From: Nocardia huaxiensis
GTDB taxonomy: Bacteria > Actinomycetota > Actinomycetes > Mycobacteriales > Mycobacteriaceae
Direction of reading: 5' to 3'
NCBI RefSeq assembly: GCF_013744875.1
Contig: NZ_CP059399.1
Span: 3,038,001-3,102,000 of the forward strand
DNA: 64,000 nucleotides
Part shown: in pieces, positions 1 to 9,762 of the stretch
Layout: each line of letters starts with the position of its first letter
Position numbering within the stretch: position 1 is the stretch's first letter
The notes under the pieces: model-generated
The model's database searches: none
Seen by the model: only the letters and a program-made list of their open reading frames with translations
Told to the model about the DNA's origin: nothing
Program-made: the position numbers and the translations under genes

Positions 1-782
1 TGTCCAAGATGCCGGTCGTATTCGGCGGCGAGGTGCAGGCCGGCACGCTGGTCCTGAGCGAGTTCGTCGGCACCCGGACCAATGGCATGCGGGGGCTGGC
101 GGTCGCGCCGAGTTCCGGACTGGGCGGGGCGGCGGTGGCGACCGGGCGGCCGCGCTCGGTGGCCGACTATCGATCGGCGTCGACTATTACTCACCATTAC
201 GACGCCCCCGTGCTCGGTGAGGGGCTGCGCGCGGTGGTTGCGGTGCCGGTGGTGGTGCGCGGGGAGGCGCGGGCGGTGCTGTATGTCGCCAATCGCGACT
301 CCGGGCCGATAGGGGATCGGGTCGCCGACGAGATGGTGCAGGCCGGTCAGCGGCTGAGCATGGAGTTCACCATTCGGGACGAGGTGGATCGGCGGCTGCG
401 GCTGAACTCGGCGTGGGAGGCGGCGGCGGGTGCGAAAGCCGTTGTCACCGAACAGCTCCGGGATCTGCACGCGGAGTTGCGCGGCATTACACAGGGGGTG
501 TCGGACGCACAGGCGCGCAGTCGATTACGCGATGTCAGCGACCGGCTGGCGCGGCTGGTCTCCGGCGTGGCCGAGCCCGAGGATCAGGTGGCGCTGTCGC
601 CGCGCGAACTCGACGTGCTCGCACAGGTGTCCCTCGGCTGTACCAATGCCGAAGCGGCGCAGCGGCTTTCGGTGCGCGCGGAAACCGTGAAGAGCTATCT
701 GCGCAGTGCCATGACCAAACTCGGCGCGCACACCCGGCATGAAGCCGTGGTCCGTGCGCGCCGAGCCGGTCTGCTGCCCTGA
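1..782 (+). CDS. GAF-domain LuxR-type transcriptional regulator (5' end cut by window)
   Basis: The frame is open from the window edge, so the ATG at position 9 is probably internal and the true start lies upstream. The visible part (about 259 aa) begins inside a GAF-like sensory domain (TLVLSEFVGTRTNGMRGLAV; later LRAVVAVPVVVRGEARAVLY). A helical linker follows, and the last 60 residues are a LuxR/NarL HTH: LSPRELDVLAQVSLGCTNAEA, then SVRAETVKSYLRSAMTKLGA. GAF-LuxR proteins of this layout are usually one-component or kinase-less regulators in actinobacteria. Ligand and targets cannot be read from the sequence. The next gene (VOC protein) converges on it, with its stop 4 bp away. Confidence 0.85.
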   Translation, partial: SKMPVVFGGEVQAGTLVLSEFVGTRTNGMRGLAVAPSSGLGGAAVATGRPRSVADYRSASTITHHYDAPVLGEGLRAVVAVPVVVRGEARAVLYVANRDSGPIGDRVADEMVQAGQRLSMEFTIRDEVDRRLRLNSAWEAAAGAKAVVTEQLRDLHAELRGITQGVSDAQARSRLRDVSDRLARLVSGVAEPEDQVALSPRELDVLAQVSLGCTNAEAAQRLSVRAETVKSYLRSAMTKLGAHTRHEAVVRARRAGLLP

Positions 783-786
783 GGGC

Positions 787-1206
787 TCAGCCCAGCGGCT
801 GGGCGAAACGCAGGTGGTTGCCCCACGGGTCGCGGAAGCCGCAGTCGCGCACGCCGTACGGCTGATCGACCAGCGGCTGCTCGACCGGGACCCCCGCCTC
901 GCTCAGGCGGGCGAACGTGGCGTCCACATCCTCGGTGGCGAAGAACAGCGTGCCCATGGCGCCACTGGCGATGCGCGCCCGATTGCCCTCGGCCATCTCC
1001 GGCACCGGCACCATGGACGGGCTCTCCAGCACGAACTCGATAGCGGGCTGCGCGGCCGGCCCGACCGTGATCCAGCGCGCGCCCTCGATGAACGGCATGT
1101 CCTGCCGCACCTCGAGCCCGATCACGTCACGGTAGAACTCCAGCGCCTCCTGCTGGTCGCCGACGAGCACGGAAACATGGGTCAGGGTCAGATCTTTGGC
1201 GGTCAT
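787..1206 (-). CDS. VOC-family (glyoxalase/bleomycin-resistance-like) protein
   Basis: A 139-aa protein with the paired beta-alpha-beta-beta-beta modules of the vicinal oxygen chelate fold. The first strand carries LTHVSVLVGD with a candidate metal-ligand His10. FYRDVIGLEV is the typical helix after it. The second half has GTLFFATEDVDATFARLSEAGV and ends with RDPWGNHLRF, the common VOC C-terminal motif. Such proteins bind a divalent metal and act as small dioxygenases, isomerases or antibiotic-binding proteins; the substrate is not predictable here. The ATG at 1206 is preceded by a purine-rich GAAGAGA stretch. It is transcribed away from the LysR/SDR pair, and there is no obvious operon partner. 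Confidence 0.85.
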   Translation of the reverse strand: MTAKDLTLTHVSVLVGDQQEALEFYRDVIGLEVRQDMPFIEGARWITVGPAAQPAIEFVLESPSMVPVPEMAEGNRARIASGAMGTLFFATEDVDATFARLSEAGVPVEQPLVDQPYGVRDCGFRDPWGNHLRFAQPLG

Positions 1207-1356
1207 CGCAGGTCTCTTCTCTGTGTGGACTCAGTGTCATCGGGGTAGACGACACCCGGTTCACAAACTAATCGGTCTGCAACCCGGTGTGGGTGTCAGT
1301 GTCCGGCGCGCTCGGCCGTCGGCGACCTCGGCGGCATCCCCTGAGCGTGTTGTCGG

Positions 1357-2196
1357 TCAGAGGCGTGTGGCGGTGTGGACGAGGTCGGCTACGGCCGTGG
1401 ATCTGCTGTGGGGTGGCCAGGCGATGACGGTGGTGACGAGTGGTGCGTCGGGTACGGGAACGACGGCGTGATCGTCGCGCAGCTGGGTTCGCAGCGACTC
1501 GGGCACGACCGCGCAGGCCAGGCCGAGGGCGATCAGTTGGAGGAGCTGGGTGTGGTCGCGCACCTGCGGGCCAGGGCCGTCCGGGTAGCTGCCATCCCGT
1601 GCGGGCCAGCGCGGGAGGGGGAGGTTCGTACGGGTGGAGACCTCGGCGGAGGAGATGTGGGTGCGGTTGGCGAGGGGATGGCCTGCGGGCAGGACCACGA
1701 CCTGTGGTTCGGTGTACAGGTCCTCGGTGTCGAATCCGGCTGTGGTGTCGTAGGGGCGGTGCAGCAGGGCGACGTCGGCTCGCCCGGTGCGCAGCAGGCC
1801 CTCCGTCCGGCCGGGGCCGCACAGCATCACCTCGACCGTCACGGCGCCCGGTTCGGCGGCGTAGGCGTGCAGCAGCTTCGACAACAGCTCGGTGGATGCT
1901 CCGGCCTTGGCGGCCAGCACGATTCCGGGCCGGTCGGCCGCGGCGCGGCGGGTTCGCCGTTCTGCGGCTTCGACCGCTTCGAGGGCGAGCCGAGCCTCCT
2001 GTAGCAGGACCGATCCGGCGTCGGTCAGGCTGATGGCGCGCGAAGTGCGGTGCAGCAGAACGACTCCGAGCCGCCGTTCGAGTTGCTGGATGGCTCGCGA
2101 GAGTGGCGGCTGCGCGATCGCGAGACGTTGCGCCGCCCGCCCGAAGTGCAATTCCTCCGCGACGGCGACGAAGTATCGCAACTCCCGAGTCTCCAC
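1357..2196 (-). CDS. LysR-family transcriptional regulator
   Basis: I chose the GTG at 2196, giving 279 aa that begins V-E-T-R-E-L-R-Y-F, because this places the winged HTH at the very N-terminus as in all LysR proteins. The open frame continues far upstream without LysR homology. The HTH reads ELHFGRAAQRLAIAQPPLSR, then AIQQLERRLGVVLLHRTSR, followed by a linker helix and a periplasmic-binding-protein-like effector domain to residue 279. It is divergent from the SDR gene at 2303. The 106-bp intergenic gap holds a perfect dyad with T-N11-A spacing, so this protein probably controls both itself and the SDR. The effector is unknown. Confidence 0.88.
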   Translation of the reverse strand: METRELRYFVAVAEELHFGRAAQRLAIAQPPLSRAIQQLERRLGVVLLHRTSRAISLTDAGSVLLQEARLALEAVEAAERRTRRAAADRPGIVLAAKAGASTELLSKLLHAYAAEPGAVTVEVMLCGPGRTEGLLRTGRADVALLHRPYDTTAGFDTEDLYTEPQVVVLPAGHPLANRTHISSAEVSTRTNLPLPRWPARDGSYPDGPGPQVRDHTQLLQLIALGLACAVVPESLRTQLRDDHAVVPVPDAPLVTTVIAWPPHSRSTAVADLVHTATRL

Positions 2197-2226
2197 GCGG
2201 GTGATGGTATCCGGCGCTGACCGCGA

Positions 2227-2247
2227 TCGATACCCGTGCGGTATCGA
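2227..2247. promoter_or_regulatory. LysR-box-type inverted repeat
   Basis: Perfect 8-bp arms TCGATACC (2227-2234) and GGTATCGA (2240-2247) are separated by 5 bp. The T at 2231 and A at 2243 give the T-N11-A spacing of LysR operators. It lies midway between the divergent LysR (starts 2196) and SDR (starts 2303) genes. A further GGTATC half-like element occurs near 2206. Binding is inferred, not shown. Confidence 0.6.
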
Positions 2248-2302
2248 CGCCCACTCGATCGGTCTTGGACGCCGCACTCGCCGGTCCCGCAGGATCGGCG
2301 GG

Positions 2303-3028
2303 GTGAGCGAACAGACGATCGCGCTGGTGACCGGCGCGAACAAGGGAATCGGATACGAGATCGCTTCGGGCCTGGGCGCACTCGGCTGGCGGATCGGGGT
2401 GGGTGCACGCGACCCCCGGCGCCGCGACCTCGCGGTGGCGACGCTGCGCGCGGACGGGATCGACGCGTTCGGCGTACCGCTCGACGTGACCGACGACGAA
2501 AGTGCCGCCGCGGCAGCCGAATTGATCGCCGACCAGGCCGGCGGGCTCGACGTCCTGGTCAACAATGCCGCAATCACCGGCGCGCTGCCGCAGACCCCGG
2601 CCACGCTCGATCCGGCAACCGTGCGAATCGTCGTGGAAACCAACGTGATCGGTGTCCTCCGGGTCACCAACGCCATGCTCCCGATGCTGCGCGCCTCCGC
2701 GTCACCGCGAATCGTCAACATCTCCAGCAGCGTCGGCTCCCTCGCTCTGCACACCACCCCCGGCCTCGACCTGGGCCCGATCCCCGCCGCCTACCTGGCC
2801 TCGAAGACCTTCCTCAACGCCTTCACCATTCAATACGCCAAGGAACTGGGTGACACCGGCATCCTGATCAATTCCGCCTGCCCCGGTCTCACCGCAACCG
2901 ACCTCAGCAACTTCCGCGGCGACCGCACGCCACGGCAGGGCGCGGCCATCGCGATCCACCTCGCGACCCTGCCCGACGGCGGACCGACCGGCGGCTTCTT
3001 CGACGACGCCGGAACGGTGCCCTGGTGA
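2303..3028 (+). CDS. SDR-family NAD(P)-dependent oxidoreductase
   Basis: GTG start at 2303, 241 aa. All classical short-chain dehydrogenase elements are present: the cofactor motif TGANKGIG at residues 10-17, NNAA at 87-90, a catalytic Ser in ISSS near 141-143, and the YLASK pair Y164/K168. RD at residues 36-37 after the second strand hints at NADP(H) preference, as in carbonyl-reductase-like SDRs. It probably reduces a small carbonyl compound in the cytosol. It is divergent from a LysR gene with a shared operator-like dyad, so expression is likely effector-induced. A hairpin follows immediately after the stop codon. The longer open frame upstream (from 1892) overlaps LysR and is not coding. 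Confidence 0.88.
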   Translation: MSEQTIALVTGANKGIGYEIASGLGALGWRIGVGARDPRRRDLAVATLRADGIDAFGVPLDVTDDESAAAAAELIADQAGGLDVLVNNAAITGALPQTPATLDPATVRIVVETNVIGVLRVTNAMLPMLRASASPRIVNISSSVGSLALHTTPGLDLGPIPAAYLASKTFLNAFTIQYAKELGDTGILINSACPGLTATDLSNFRGDRTPRQGAAIAIHLATLPDGGPTGGFFDDAGTVPW

Positions 3029-3057
3029 CCGGTAGCCGCAGCTGAAGGGGCTACCGG
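3029..3057. terminator. Terminator-like hairpin between convergent genes
   Basis: Perfect 9-bp stem CCGGTAGCC (3029-3037) / GGCTACCGG (3049-3057) with an 11-nt loop. It sits directly after the SDR stop and 20 bp from the stop of the convergent HPF-like gene. There is no T-run, as is common in actinobacteria. It could serve both strands. Confidence 0.6.
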
Positions 3058-3076
3058 CCGTGTGTGCGAGCCCGGG

Positions 3077-3427
3077 TCAGTCGGCGGCCAGGTAGCGGAT
3101 GGATTCGCCGCCCTTGGCGTGGTGGAGACGGCCGAAGCGGCTGTCGAGGAGGTGGGCCATGCTTTCCGCGGCGCCCAGGTAGGCGTCCTCGATGGTGCCG
3201 GCGCGGTGGGTGGTGGCCACCGGGGGCTGGCCCTTGGGACGGGCCTCGAGGCTGCACTGCTTGTCGTCGGCGCCGCCCTTGTGGGCGTTCACGTCGGTGA
3301 TGTGGGCTTCCACTCGGGTGAGGTGATCGGAGAAACGATCGAGGACACCCGCGATGGCGTCCGTTGCTTCCTCGATGAGTGGCGCGCCGCCGCCGATGTG
3401 CTTGTCGGCGAAGACCTGGATTTGCAT
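3077..3427 (-). CDS. HPF/RaiA-type (S30AE) ribosome-associated protein
   Basis: A 116-aa protein started at the ATG at 3427 (MQIQVFADKHIGG), which has a GGAG Shine-Dalgarno just upstream. The longer frame to 3517 adds residues unlike the family. The layout is the beta-alpha-beta-beta-beta-alpha of S30AE proteins: MQIQVF, helix EEATDAIAGVLDRFSDHLTR, strands VEAHITDVN and KQCSLEARPKGQPPVATTHR, then a last helix with LLDSRFGRL. Family members bind the 30S decoding centre and silence or dimerise ribosomes in stationary phase. This one is short, with no C-terminal dimerisation extension, so it resembles short HPF/YfiA-type proteins. Assignment rests on fold pattern, so confidence is moderate. Confidence 0.7.
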   Translation of the reverse strand: MQIQVFADKHIGGGAPLIEEATDAIAGVLDRFSDHLTRVEAHITDVNAHKGGADDKQCSLEARPKGQPPVATTHRAGTIEDAYLGAAESMAHLLDSRFGRLHHAKGGESIRYLAAD

Positions 3428-3549
3428 GGCATCTCCAATCACTCGGGATTGCCGAGAACTTGCTGACAACCTCGACATTACCCCTGCCCGGCACACCGTG
3501 TGTGCCTGATGCGTCACTGGATCCGGGGCGCGGCTATCGAGGGCGCGAG

Positions 3550-4758
3550 TCAGCGCACAGCCAGGTCCGCAACCGTGCGAGCGAGCTGATCCGCCGCGTC
3601 CGGATGGCCCATGGCGCGCGCCGACTTCGACACCGCCGCACGGGATTCCGGATCCTCCAGCAGTTCGAACAGCGCGGTGCGGAGATTGTCCACCGTGGCG
3701 TCGTCGCCGATGATCGCGCGCGCACCGCCGTGGTCGGCGAGGATGCGGGCATTGCGGATCTGCTCGCCGCCCACCGAATGCGGGTACGGAATCAGCACCG
3801 ACGGCTTGCCCAGGGTGGTGAGCTCGGCCAAAGTGCCTGCGCCGGAACGTGATACCACCACGTCGGTGAGGGCGAGCACATCGGGGAGCTCGGCGCGGAT
3901 GAAATCGCGCACCAGGTACCGGCCGCGCAGGTCCGCGGGCAGCGCGGCGGAACGCTCGCGTACCTGGTCATAGGAGCGGGCGCCGCACTGGTGGATGACA
4001 TTGGCGCGGGTGAGCAGCTCCGGCAGCAGCTCGTGCACGAGATCGTTGATCTGCACGGCTCCCTGCGCGCCGCCGGTGACATAGACGGTGGGCAGCTCGG
4101 GGGTGTAGCCGGACCAGTCCAATGCGGGCACCGCGGCCTCGGCCCTGCCGGTGGTGAGGACCGGGCGAATCGGATTGCCGGTCACCACCGCGCGCCCGCG
4201 CACCTTGGCGGGCAGCAGCTCCACCGACGCCTCGGAACTGAGCGCGATCCGGTCGGCCATCCGGGCCAGCAGCAGATTGGCCTTGCCGATGCCCGTGGTC
4301 TGCTCGTGGATGACGAGCGGCTTACGGCGTAGCGCGGCGGCCATGCCGACCGGTGCGCACACATACCCGCCGGTGCAGAGCACGGCGTCGGGCCGGAACC
4401 TGCGCACCAGGCCATTGGCGGTGACCACGCTCAGCGGCACGCGCAGCGCATCCTTGGCGTTGTCGGCATTGAGCATCTTGAGCGGATTGCGGTCCCGGCG
4501 CAGTTTGCCCGCCTTGATGGGCGCGAACGTGATGTCGTTCTCGGCCGCGACCCGCGACTCCAGGCTGTCCGGCACGCCGATCCACAGCACCTCGGCCGTG
4601 GTCCCCGCCTCGGCCGCCAGGTCCCGCAGTGCCCGCACCGCCGACACCGCCGGGTAGGTGTGCCCGCCCGTGCCCCCGCCCGCCACGATCACCCGGACCG
4701 GTCCGTGGGCGGCGAGCCGGCGCAGCGTCTGGTCGCGGTCGACGGCGGGATTGGGCAT
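3550..4758 (-). CDS. MurG-like UDP-GlcNAc glycosyltransferase paralogue
   Basis: 402 aa, ATG at 4758 with an AGGAGG ribosome site. GT28/GT-B architecture: an N-terminal glycine loop GGGTGGH (27-33) as in MurG, then NPIRPV. The C-terminal UDP-GlcNAc half has GGAQGA, HQCGARSYDQV, SRSGAGTLAEL and PYPHSVGGEQIRNA, corresponding to MurG motifs. MurG makes lipid II from lipid I at the inner membrane face. No mra, mur or fts gene is nearby, so this is not the dcw-cluster murG. It is a stand-alone paralogue that may glycosylate a different lipid or secondary metabolite. It is divergent from the terpene cyclase gene across 190 bp. Acceptor specificity is unknown. Confidence 0.75.
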   Translation of the reverse strand: MPNPAVDRDQTLRRLAAHGPVRVIVAGGGTGGHTYPAVSAVRALRDLAAEAGTTAEVLWIGVPDSLESRVAAENDITFAPIKAGKLRRDRNPLKMLNADNAKDALRVPLSVVTANGLVRRFRPDAVLCTGGYVCAPVGMAAALRRKPLVIHEQTTGIGKANLLLARMADRIALSSEASVELLPAKVRGRAVVTGNPIRPVLTTGRAEAAVPALDWSGYTPELPTVYVTGGAQGAVQINDLVHELLPELLTRANVIHQCGARSYDQVRERSAALPADLRGRYLVRDFIRAELPDVLALTDVVVSRSGAGTLAELTTLGKPSVLIPYPHSVGGEQIRNARILADHGGARAIIGDDATVDNLRTALFELLEDPESRAAVSKSARAMGHPDAADQLARTVADLAVR

Positions 4759-4847
4759 ATCTGGAGCCTCCTGGATTCACGGGTGCATGTGGCGCGCGGG
4801 CCGACAGCCAGGCTATCTCGCTTGATCAAACGTGTTGGCCTTCAGCT

Positions 4848-4857
4848 AACGGCCGTT
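4848..4857. promoter_or_regulatory. Palindrome AACGGCCGTT in the MurG-like/terpene cyclase intergenic region
   Basis: Perfect 10-bp palindrome located 92-101 bp upstream of the terpene cyclase start, 10 bp from the Crp-like site. It may be a regulator half-site or chance in GC-rich DNA. Confidence 0.25.
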
Positions 4858-4866
4858 TACCATGAG

Positions 4867-4882
4867 TGTGATCCGGATCACC
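4867..4882. promoter_or_regulatory. Crp/GlxR-like binding site upstream of terpene cyclase
   Basis: TGTGA-TCCGGA-TCACC matches the Crp/GlxR consensus TGTGA-N6-TCACA at 9 of 10 half-site positions. Its core GTGATCCGGATCAC (4868-4881) is a perfect 14-bp palindrome. It is 67-82 bp upstream of the cyclase ATG, a position compatible with activation or repression. Recognition by a cAMP-receptor-type protein is inference. Confidence 0.5.
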
Positions 4883-4918
4883 TTGTTGCAGTGGAAGTTT
4901 TGACGCGAGTCCGTTTAG

Positions 4919-7123
<2,205 letters not shown>

Positions 7124-7154
7124 CGATCAGAAGTCCGCGAGTCTGGAGGTAGGC

Positions 7155-8213
7155 ATGAGTTCGTCCACGGCAGCCGATCCCGCGTTCGGCACGGACCGGC
7201 CCCGGCGGCATTCCCTGGCGCGCGCGGCGCGAATACTCTCGCGTGCACAGCAATCCACCAGACCCCTGCTGCGGGCCGCGATCGACACCCTGCCCGGGCA
7301 GTTGCGGCTGATGGCGGGTTATCACCTGGGCTGGTGGGATGCCGACGGCGTGCCCACCGTCGCCGAAGCCGGGAAGGGGCTGCGGCCCGCCCTGGTGCTG
7401 GCTGCCGCCCGGACCGCGGGCTGTCCGCCCTCGGATGCCGTACATGCCGCTGCCGCAGTGGAATTGGTGCACAACTTCACCCTCGTGCACGACGACATCA
7501 TGGACGGCGATCCGGTGCGGCGCGGCCGGCCGACGGTCTGGCGGGTGTGGGGTGTGGACGATGCCGTGCTGGCCGGGGATGCCCTGCACAGTCTGGCGGT
7601 GTGGACGCTGGCCGACGCCCCGGCCGCCGCGCTGCCGGGTATCGCGCGGCTGGAGGAGGCCGTCATCGAACTGTGCCTGGGCCAGCATCACGATTGCGCG
7701 TTCGAGACCATCGCCGAGGTCAGCGTGGAGCAGTGTCTGGAAACCCTGCGGCACAAGGGTAGTGCGCTGCTGGGCTGTGCGTGCGCCCTCGGTGCGCTGT
7801 GCGCGGACGCGCCGCCGGACATGGTGGAGACGCTGGATCGTTTCGGCCGGGAACTGGGTGTCGCGTTCCAGCTGGTGGACGATCTCATGGGCATCTGGGG
7901 TGATCCGGCCCGTACCGGCAAACCGGTCGGTAGTGATCTCATGCGGCACAAGCGCAGCCTGCCGGTGGTCATGGCGCTCGAATCCGCTTCTCCCGCAGGG
8001 CGGGAACTGGCCGAGCTGTACGCCTGCGACCGTCCGCTCGACGGCCCGTCCGCCGCCCGCGCCGCCGATCTGGTGGCCCGCGCCGGTGGAAAGCGTTGGG
8101 CGCAAGCCGAATCCATCCGGCACCTGCGGGCGGCCCAGTCCTGTCTGGCCGGATATCGCAATGCGCACGATCTGCTGGAGCTGGCCGAATGCGTCGTGCA
8201 CCGGGATCGCTGA
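7155..8213 (+). CDS. Polyprenyl (probably farnesyl) diphosphate synthase
   Basis: 352 aa, from ATG 7155 behind a GGAGGT site. An upstream in-frame start at 7080 would overlap the cyclase and is not preferred. Isoprenyl synthase signatures: GKGLRPALVLAA (basic GKxxRP), first Asp-rich motif D113-D-I-M-D117 followed by DPVRRGRPT, and second motif D242-D-L-M-G with GDPARTGKPVGSDLMRHKR. These bind Mg and the allylic and homoallylic diphosphates. Position 31 bp behind a sesquiterpene cyclase makes FPP the likely product, so the pair forms a self-contained FPP-to-terpene unit. Chain length is not certain: the residues before the first motif (NFTLVH) are not decisive. Confidence 0.9.
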   Translation: MSSSTAADPAFGTDRPRRHSLARAARILSRAQQSTRPLLRAAIDTLPGQLRLMAGYHLGWWDADGVPTVAEAGKGLRPALVLAAARTAGCPPSDAVHAAAAVELVHNFTLVHDDIMDGDPVRRGRPTVWRVWGVDDAVLAGDALHSLAVWTLADAPAAALPGIARLEEAVIELCLGQHHDCAFETIAEVSVEQCLETLRHKGSALLGCACALGALCADAPPDMVETLDRFGRELGVAFQLVDDLMGIWGDPARTGKPVGSDLMRHKRSLPVVMALESASPAGRELAELYACDRPLDGPSAARAADLVARAGGKRWAQAESIRHLRAAQSCLAGYRNAHDLLELAECVVHRDR

Positions 8214-8286
8214 GCTCCGCTGTCCGATAATCGAATTCGACCCGAATTGGTTTGACCGTACGGTATTCATTTGCTGTACAGGCTAT

Positions 8287-8375
8287 TTCAGCAAACTCGT
8301 GTCAACCCCCGTATACCCCTAATTCGACGGAATTCATTGCTCCAAAACCGCTCGGCTGCCAGGATATTCAGCAAA
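8287..8375. repeat. Direct repeats TTCAGCAAA in an AT-rich promoter region
   Basis: TTCAGCAAA occurs at 8287-8295 and 8367-8375, 80 bp apart, within the 195-bp comparatively AT-rich gap (8214-8408) before the next gene. The second copy is 34 bp from the ATG. They could be regulator sites for the regulatory pair that follows, but the evidence is weak. Confidence 0.3.
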
Positions 8376-8408
8376 TTCACGGCTTGCCTATTTCCTGGGA
8401 GTTCGAGC

Positions 8409-9233
8409 ATGACGACGGGGGCCCACATCGCGCCGGCGCAATTGCTGGCATTGGGCCGGGAATCAGCCCGCGAACTCGTGCGGGAACTGGCGCACGCGTC
8501 GGCCACCGCCCGCACCGGCACCCTGCGAGTAACCGGTGAACCCGGCGGCGATCTGTATGTCGCCGAAGGCCGCGTGCTCACCGTGGAATCGCCCGGCGCG
8601 CCGGGGATCCGGGAGTTGCTGGCGCGCCCCGGCCGCACCTGCACCGGCATGGCGGATCTGCGACTGGTCGCCATGATGGCGGCCCTGGACGGCGCCTTCG
8701 CCATAACGTCGGGCTGGATCGGCGGTTGCCACTGGCAGGACCGCCCCTCCGGACCGCCGGTAGCGGACAGTCCGATCCCGCCCGTGCCCGGCGTGGATCC
8801 GGGCTGGCTGCTGCTGGAAACCGATCGCCGGCTGCGCGCCCTCGCGCACGGCCGGGTGTCCCCGCATCGGAATCACCTGCAGCTCACCGAGGCCGGGCGG
8901 CTGCTGCTGAGCGGCCCTGACAACAGTCAGTGGCAGCCGATTCTGCTGTGGGTCAACGGTCGTCGCAGCTGCCGCGACATCGCCATGCTGCTGTGCCGCG
9001 CACTGTACGCGGTCACCGTCGACGTCGTGCGCATGCTCGACTGCGGTCTGCTCGTCATCGGTCCGGCCGAGCGGGAACCGGACGTGCAGCCCGCGCGCGG
9101 CGGGAGTGCTCGTTCGATGCTGCCGCGCCGTCGCCGCGGGGCCAGCGGCATCAACGACACACTCCCGCCGCGCCCACCCATGGCGACCCGCGGCATGCAG
9201 CTTCTCGCACGGAAATCAGAAAGGACGCAATGA
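8409..9233 (+). CDS. Unknown protein with weak DUF4388-like N-terminus, paired with a Roadblock-like protein
   Basis: 274 aa from ATG 8409, with GGGAG 8-12 nt upstream. The N-terminal half has a beta-rich stretch, TGTLRVTGEPGGDLYVAEGR then VLTVESPGAPGIRELL, weakly resembling DUF4388/PATAN-type domains that couple to small GTPase or phosphorelay signalling. Residues about 150-230 look like a winged-helix segment (LQLTEAGRLLLS; ILLWVNGRRSCRDIAMLLCR). The tail is basic and disordered, rich in R and P. No catalytic motif or membrane segment is visible. Its stop overlaps the ATG of the Roadblock-like gene (9230), so the two are translationally coupled. I do not recognise a specific function. Confidence 0.6.
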   Translation: MTTGAHIAPAQLLALGRESARELVRELAHASATARTGTLRVTGEPGGDLYVAEGRVLTVESPGAPGIRELLARPGRTCTGMADLRLVAMMAALDGAFAITSGWIGGCHWQDRPSGPPVADSPIPPVPGVDPGWLLLETDRRLRALAHGRVSPHRNHLQLTEAGRLLLSGPDNSQWQPILLWVNGRRSCRDIAMLLCRALYAVTVDVVRMLDCGLLVIGPAEREPDVQPARGGSARSMLPRRRRGASGINDTLPPRPPMATRGMQLLARKSERTQ

Positions 9234-9673
9234 ATACGAATACCCCGGGCCAGAATCCGCCGGCCAGCCTCACCGACCGAATCGCGATTCTGGTGAAGGT
9301 GCTGCGCTCCGAGGTCCCCGAATGCATAGCCGCAGGCGCCATAGACATGGCCACCGGAATGCTGCTCGCCGTGGAAACCGTCGACAACCATCCCCAGGAA
9401 GTCCTCGACCTTCTCGCCGCCGCCACCCTCGACATGTTCCAGGGCCGCAATGTCATCATGATCGAAGACATCTGGAAGGAACGCCGCGGAATTCGCCTCG
9501 AACGCCACTATTTCCAGGAGATCCTGGTCAACAGCGACAACCTCACCCACCTGTTCATCCGCACCGAAAGCCGGGACGACGTGGTCATCGTCGTGGTCTG
9601 CCGCAAATCGGTCAATGTGGGCATGCTCTTCGCCCAGGCTCGCCGAGTCCTGAAGGACACCGGCCGCCTCTGA
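9230..9673 (+). CDS. Roadblock/LC7-like protein
   Basis: 147 aa. The ATG at 9230 overlaps the previous stop in ATGA. The pattern fits a Roadblock/LC7 (MglB/CvnB-like) domain: first helix then strand AAGAIDMATGMLLAVETVDN, central helix VLDLLAAATLDMFQG, strands EILVNSDNLTHLFIRTESRD and DVVIVVVCRKSVNVGMLFAQ, and a closing helix ARRVLKDTG. Such domains dimerise and act as activators or partners of small GTPases. Unlike the conservon at 47-52 kb, no GTPase gene is adjacent, so its partner must be encoded elsewhere or be the upstream protein. A long nested hairpin lies just downstream. Confidence 0.65.
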   Translation: MNTNTPGQNPPASLTDRIAILVKVLRSEVPECIAAGAIDMATGMLLAVETVDNHPQEVLDLLAAATLDMFQGRNVIMIEDIWKERRGIRLERHYFQEILVNSDNLTHLFIRTESRDDVVIVVVCRKSVNVGMLFAQARRVLKDTGRL

Positions 9674-9686
9674 CTCCGCGCTCCGA

Positions 9687-9752
9687 CACGATCAGGGAGC
9701 TCTCCTGGCGGGAATGGGGACGAATTCCCGCCGTGCGAGCTCCCTGATCGTG
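9687..9752. terminator. Large nested hairpin (bidirectional terminator or intergenic palindrome)
   Basis: Outer perfect 16-bp arms CACGATCAGGGAGCTC (9687-9702) and GAGCTCCCTGATCGTG (9737-9752). Inside is a second perfect 9-bp stem, GGCGGGAAT (9707-9715) / ATTCCCGCC (9724-9732), with an 8-nt loop. It lies between two convergent stops (9673 and 9763), the classic place for a bidirectional terminator. Its length and nesting also suit a dispersed intergenic repeat. Confidence 0.7.
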
Positions 9753-9762
9753 ATGGTGGTGG

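Noticed and set aside
1268..2254. 328-aa minus-strand frame overlapping LysR
   Set aside because: Composition is Arg/Pro/His-rich, typical of an out-of-frame GC shadow; LysR in the other frame has a perfect HTH.
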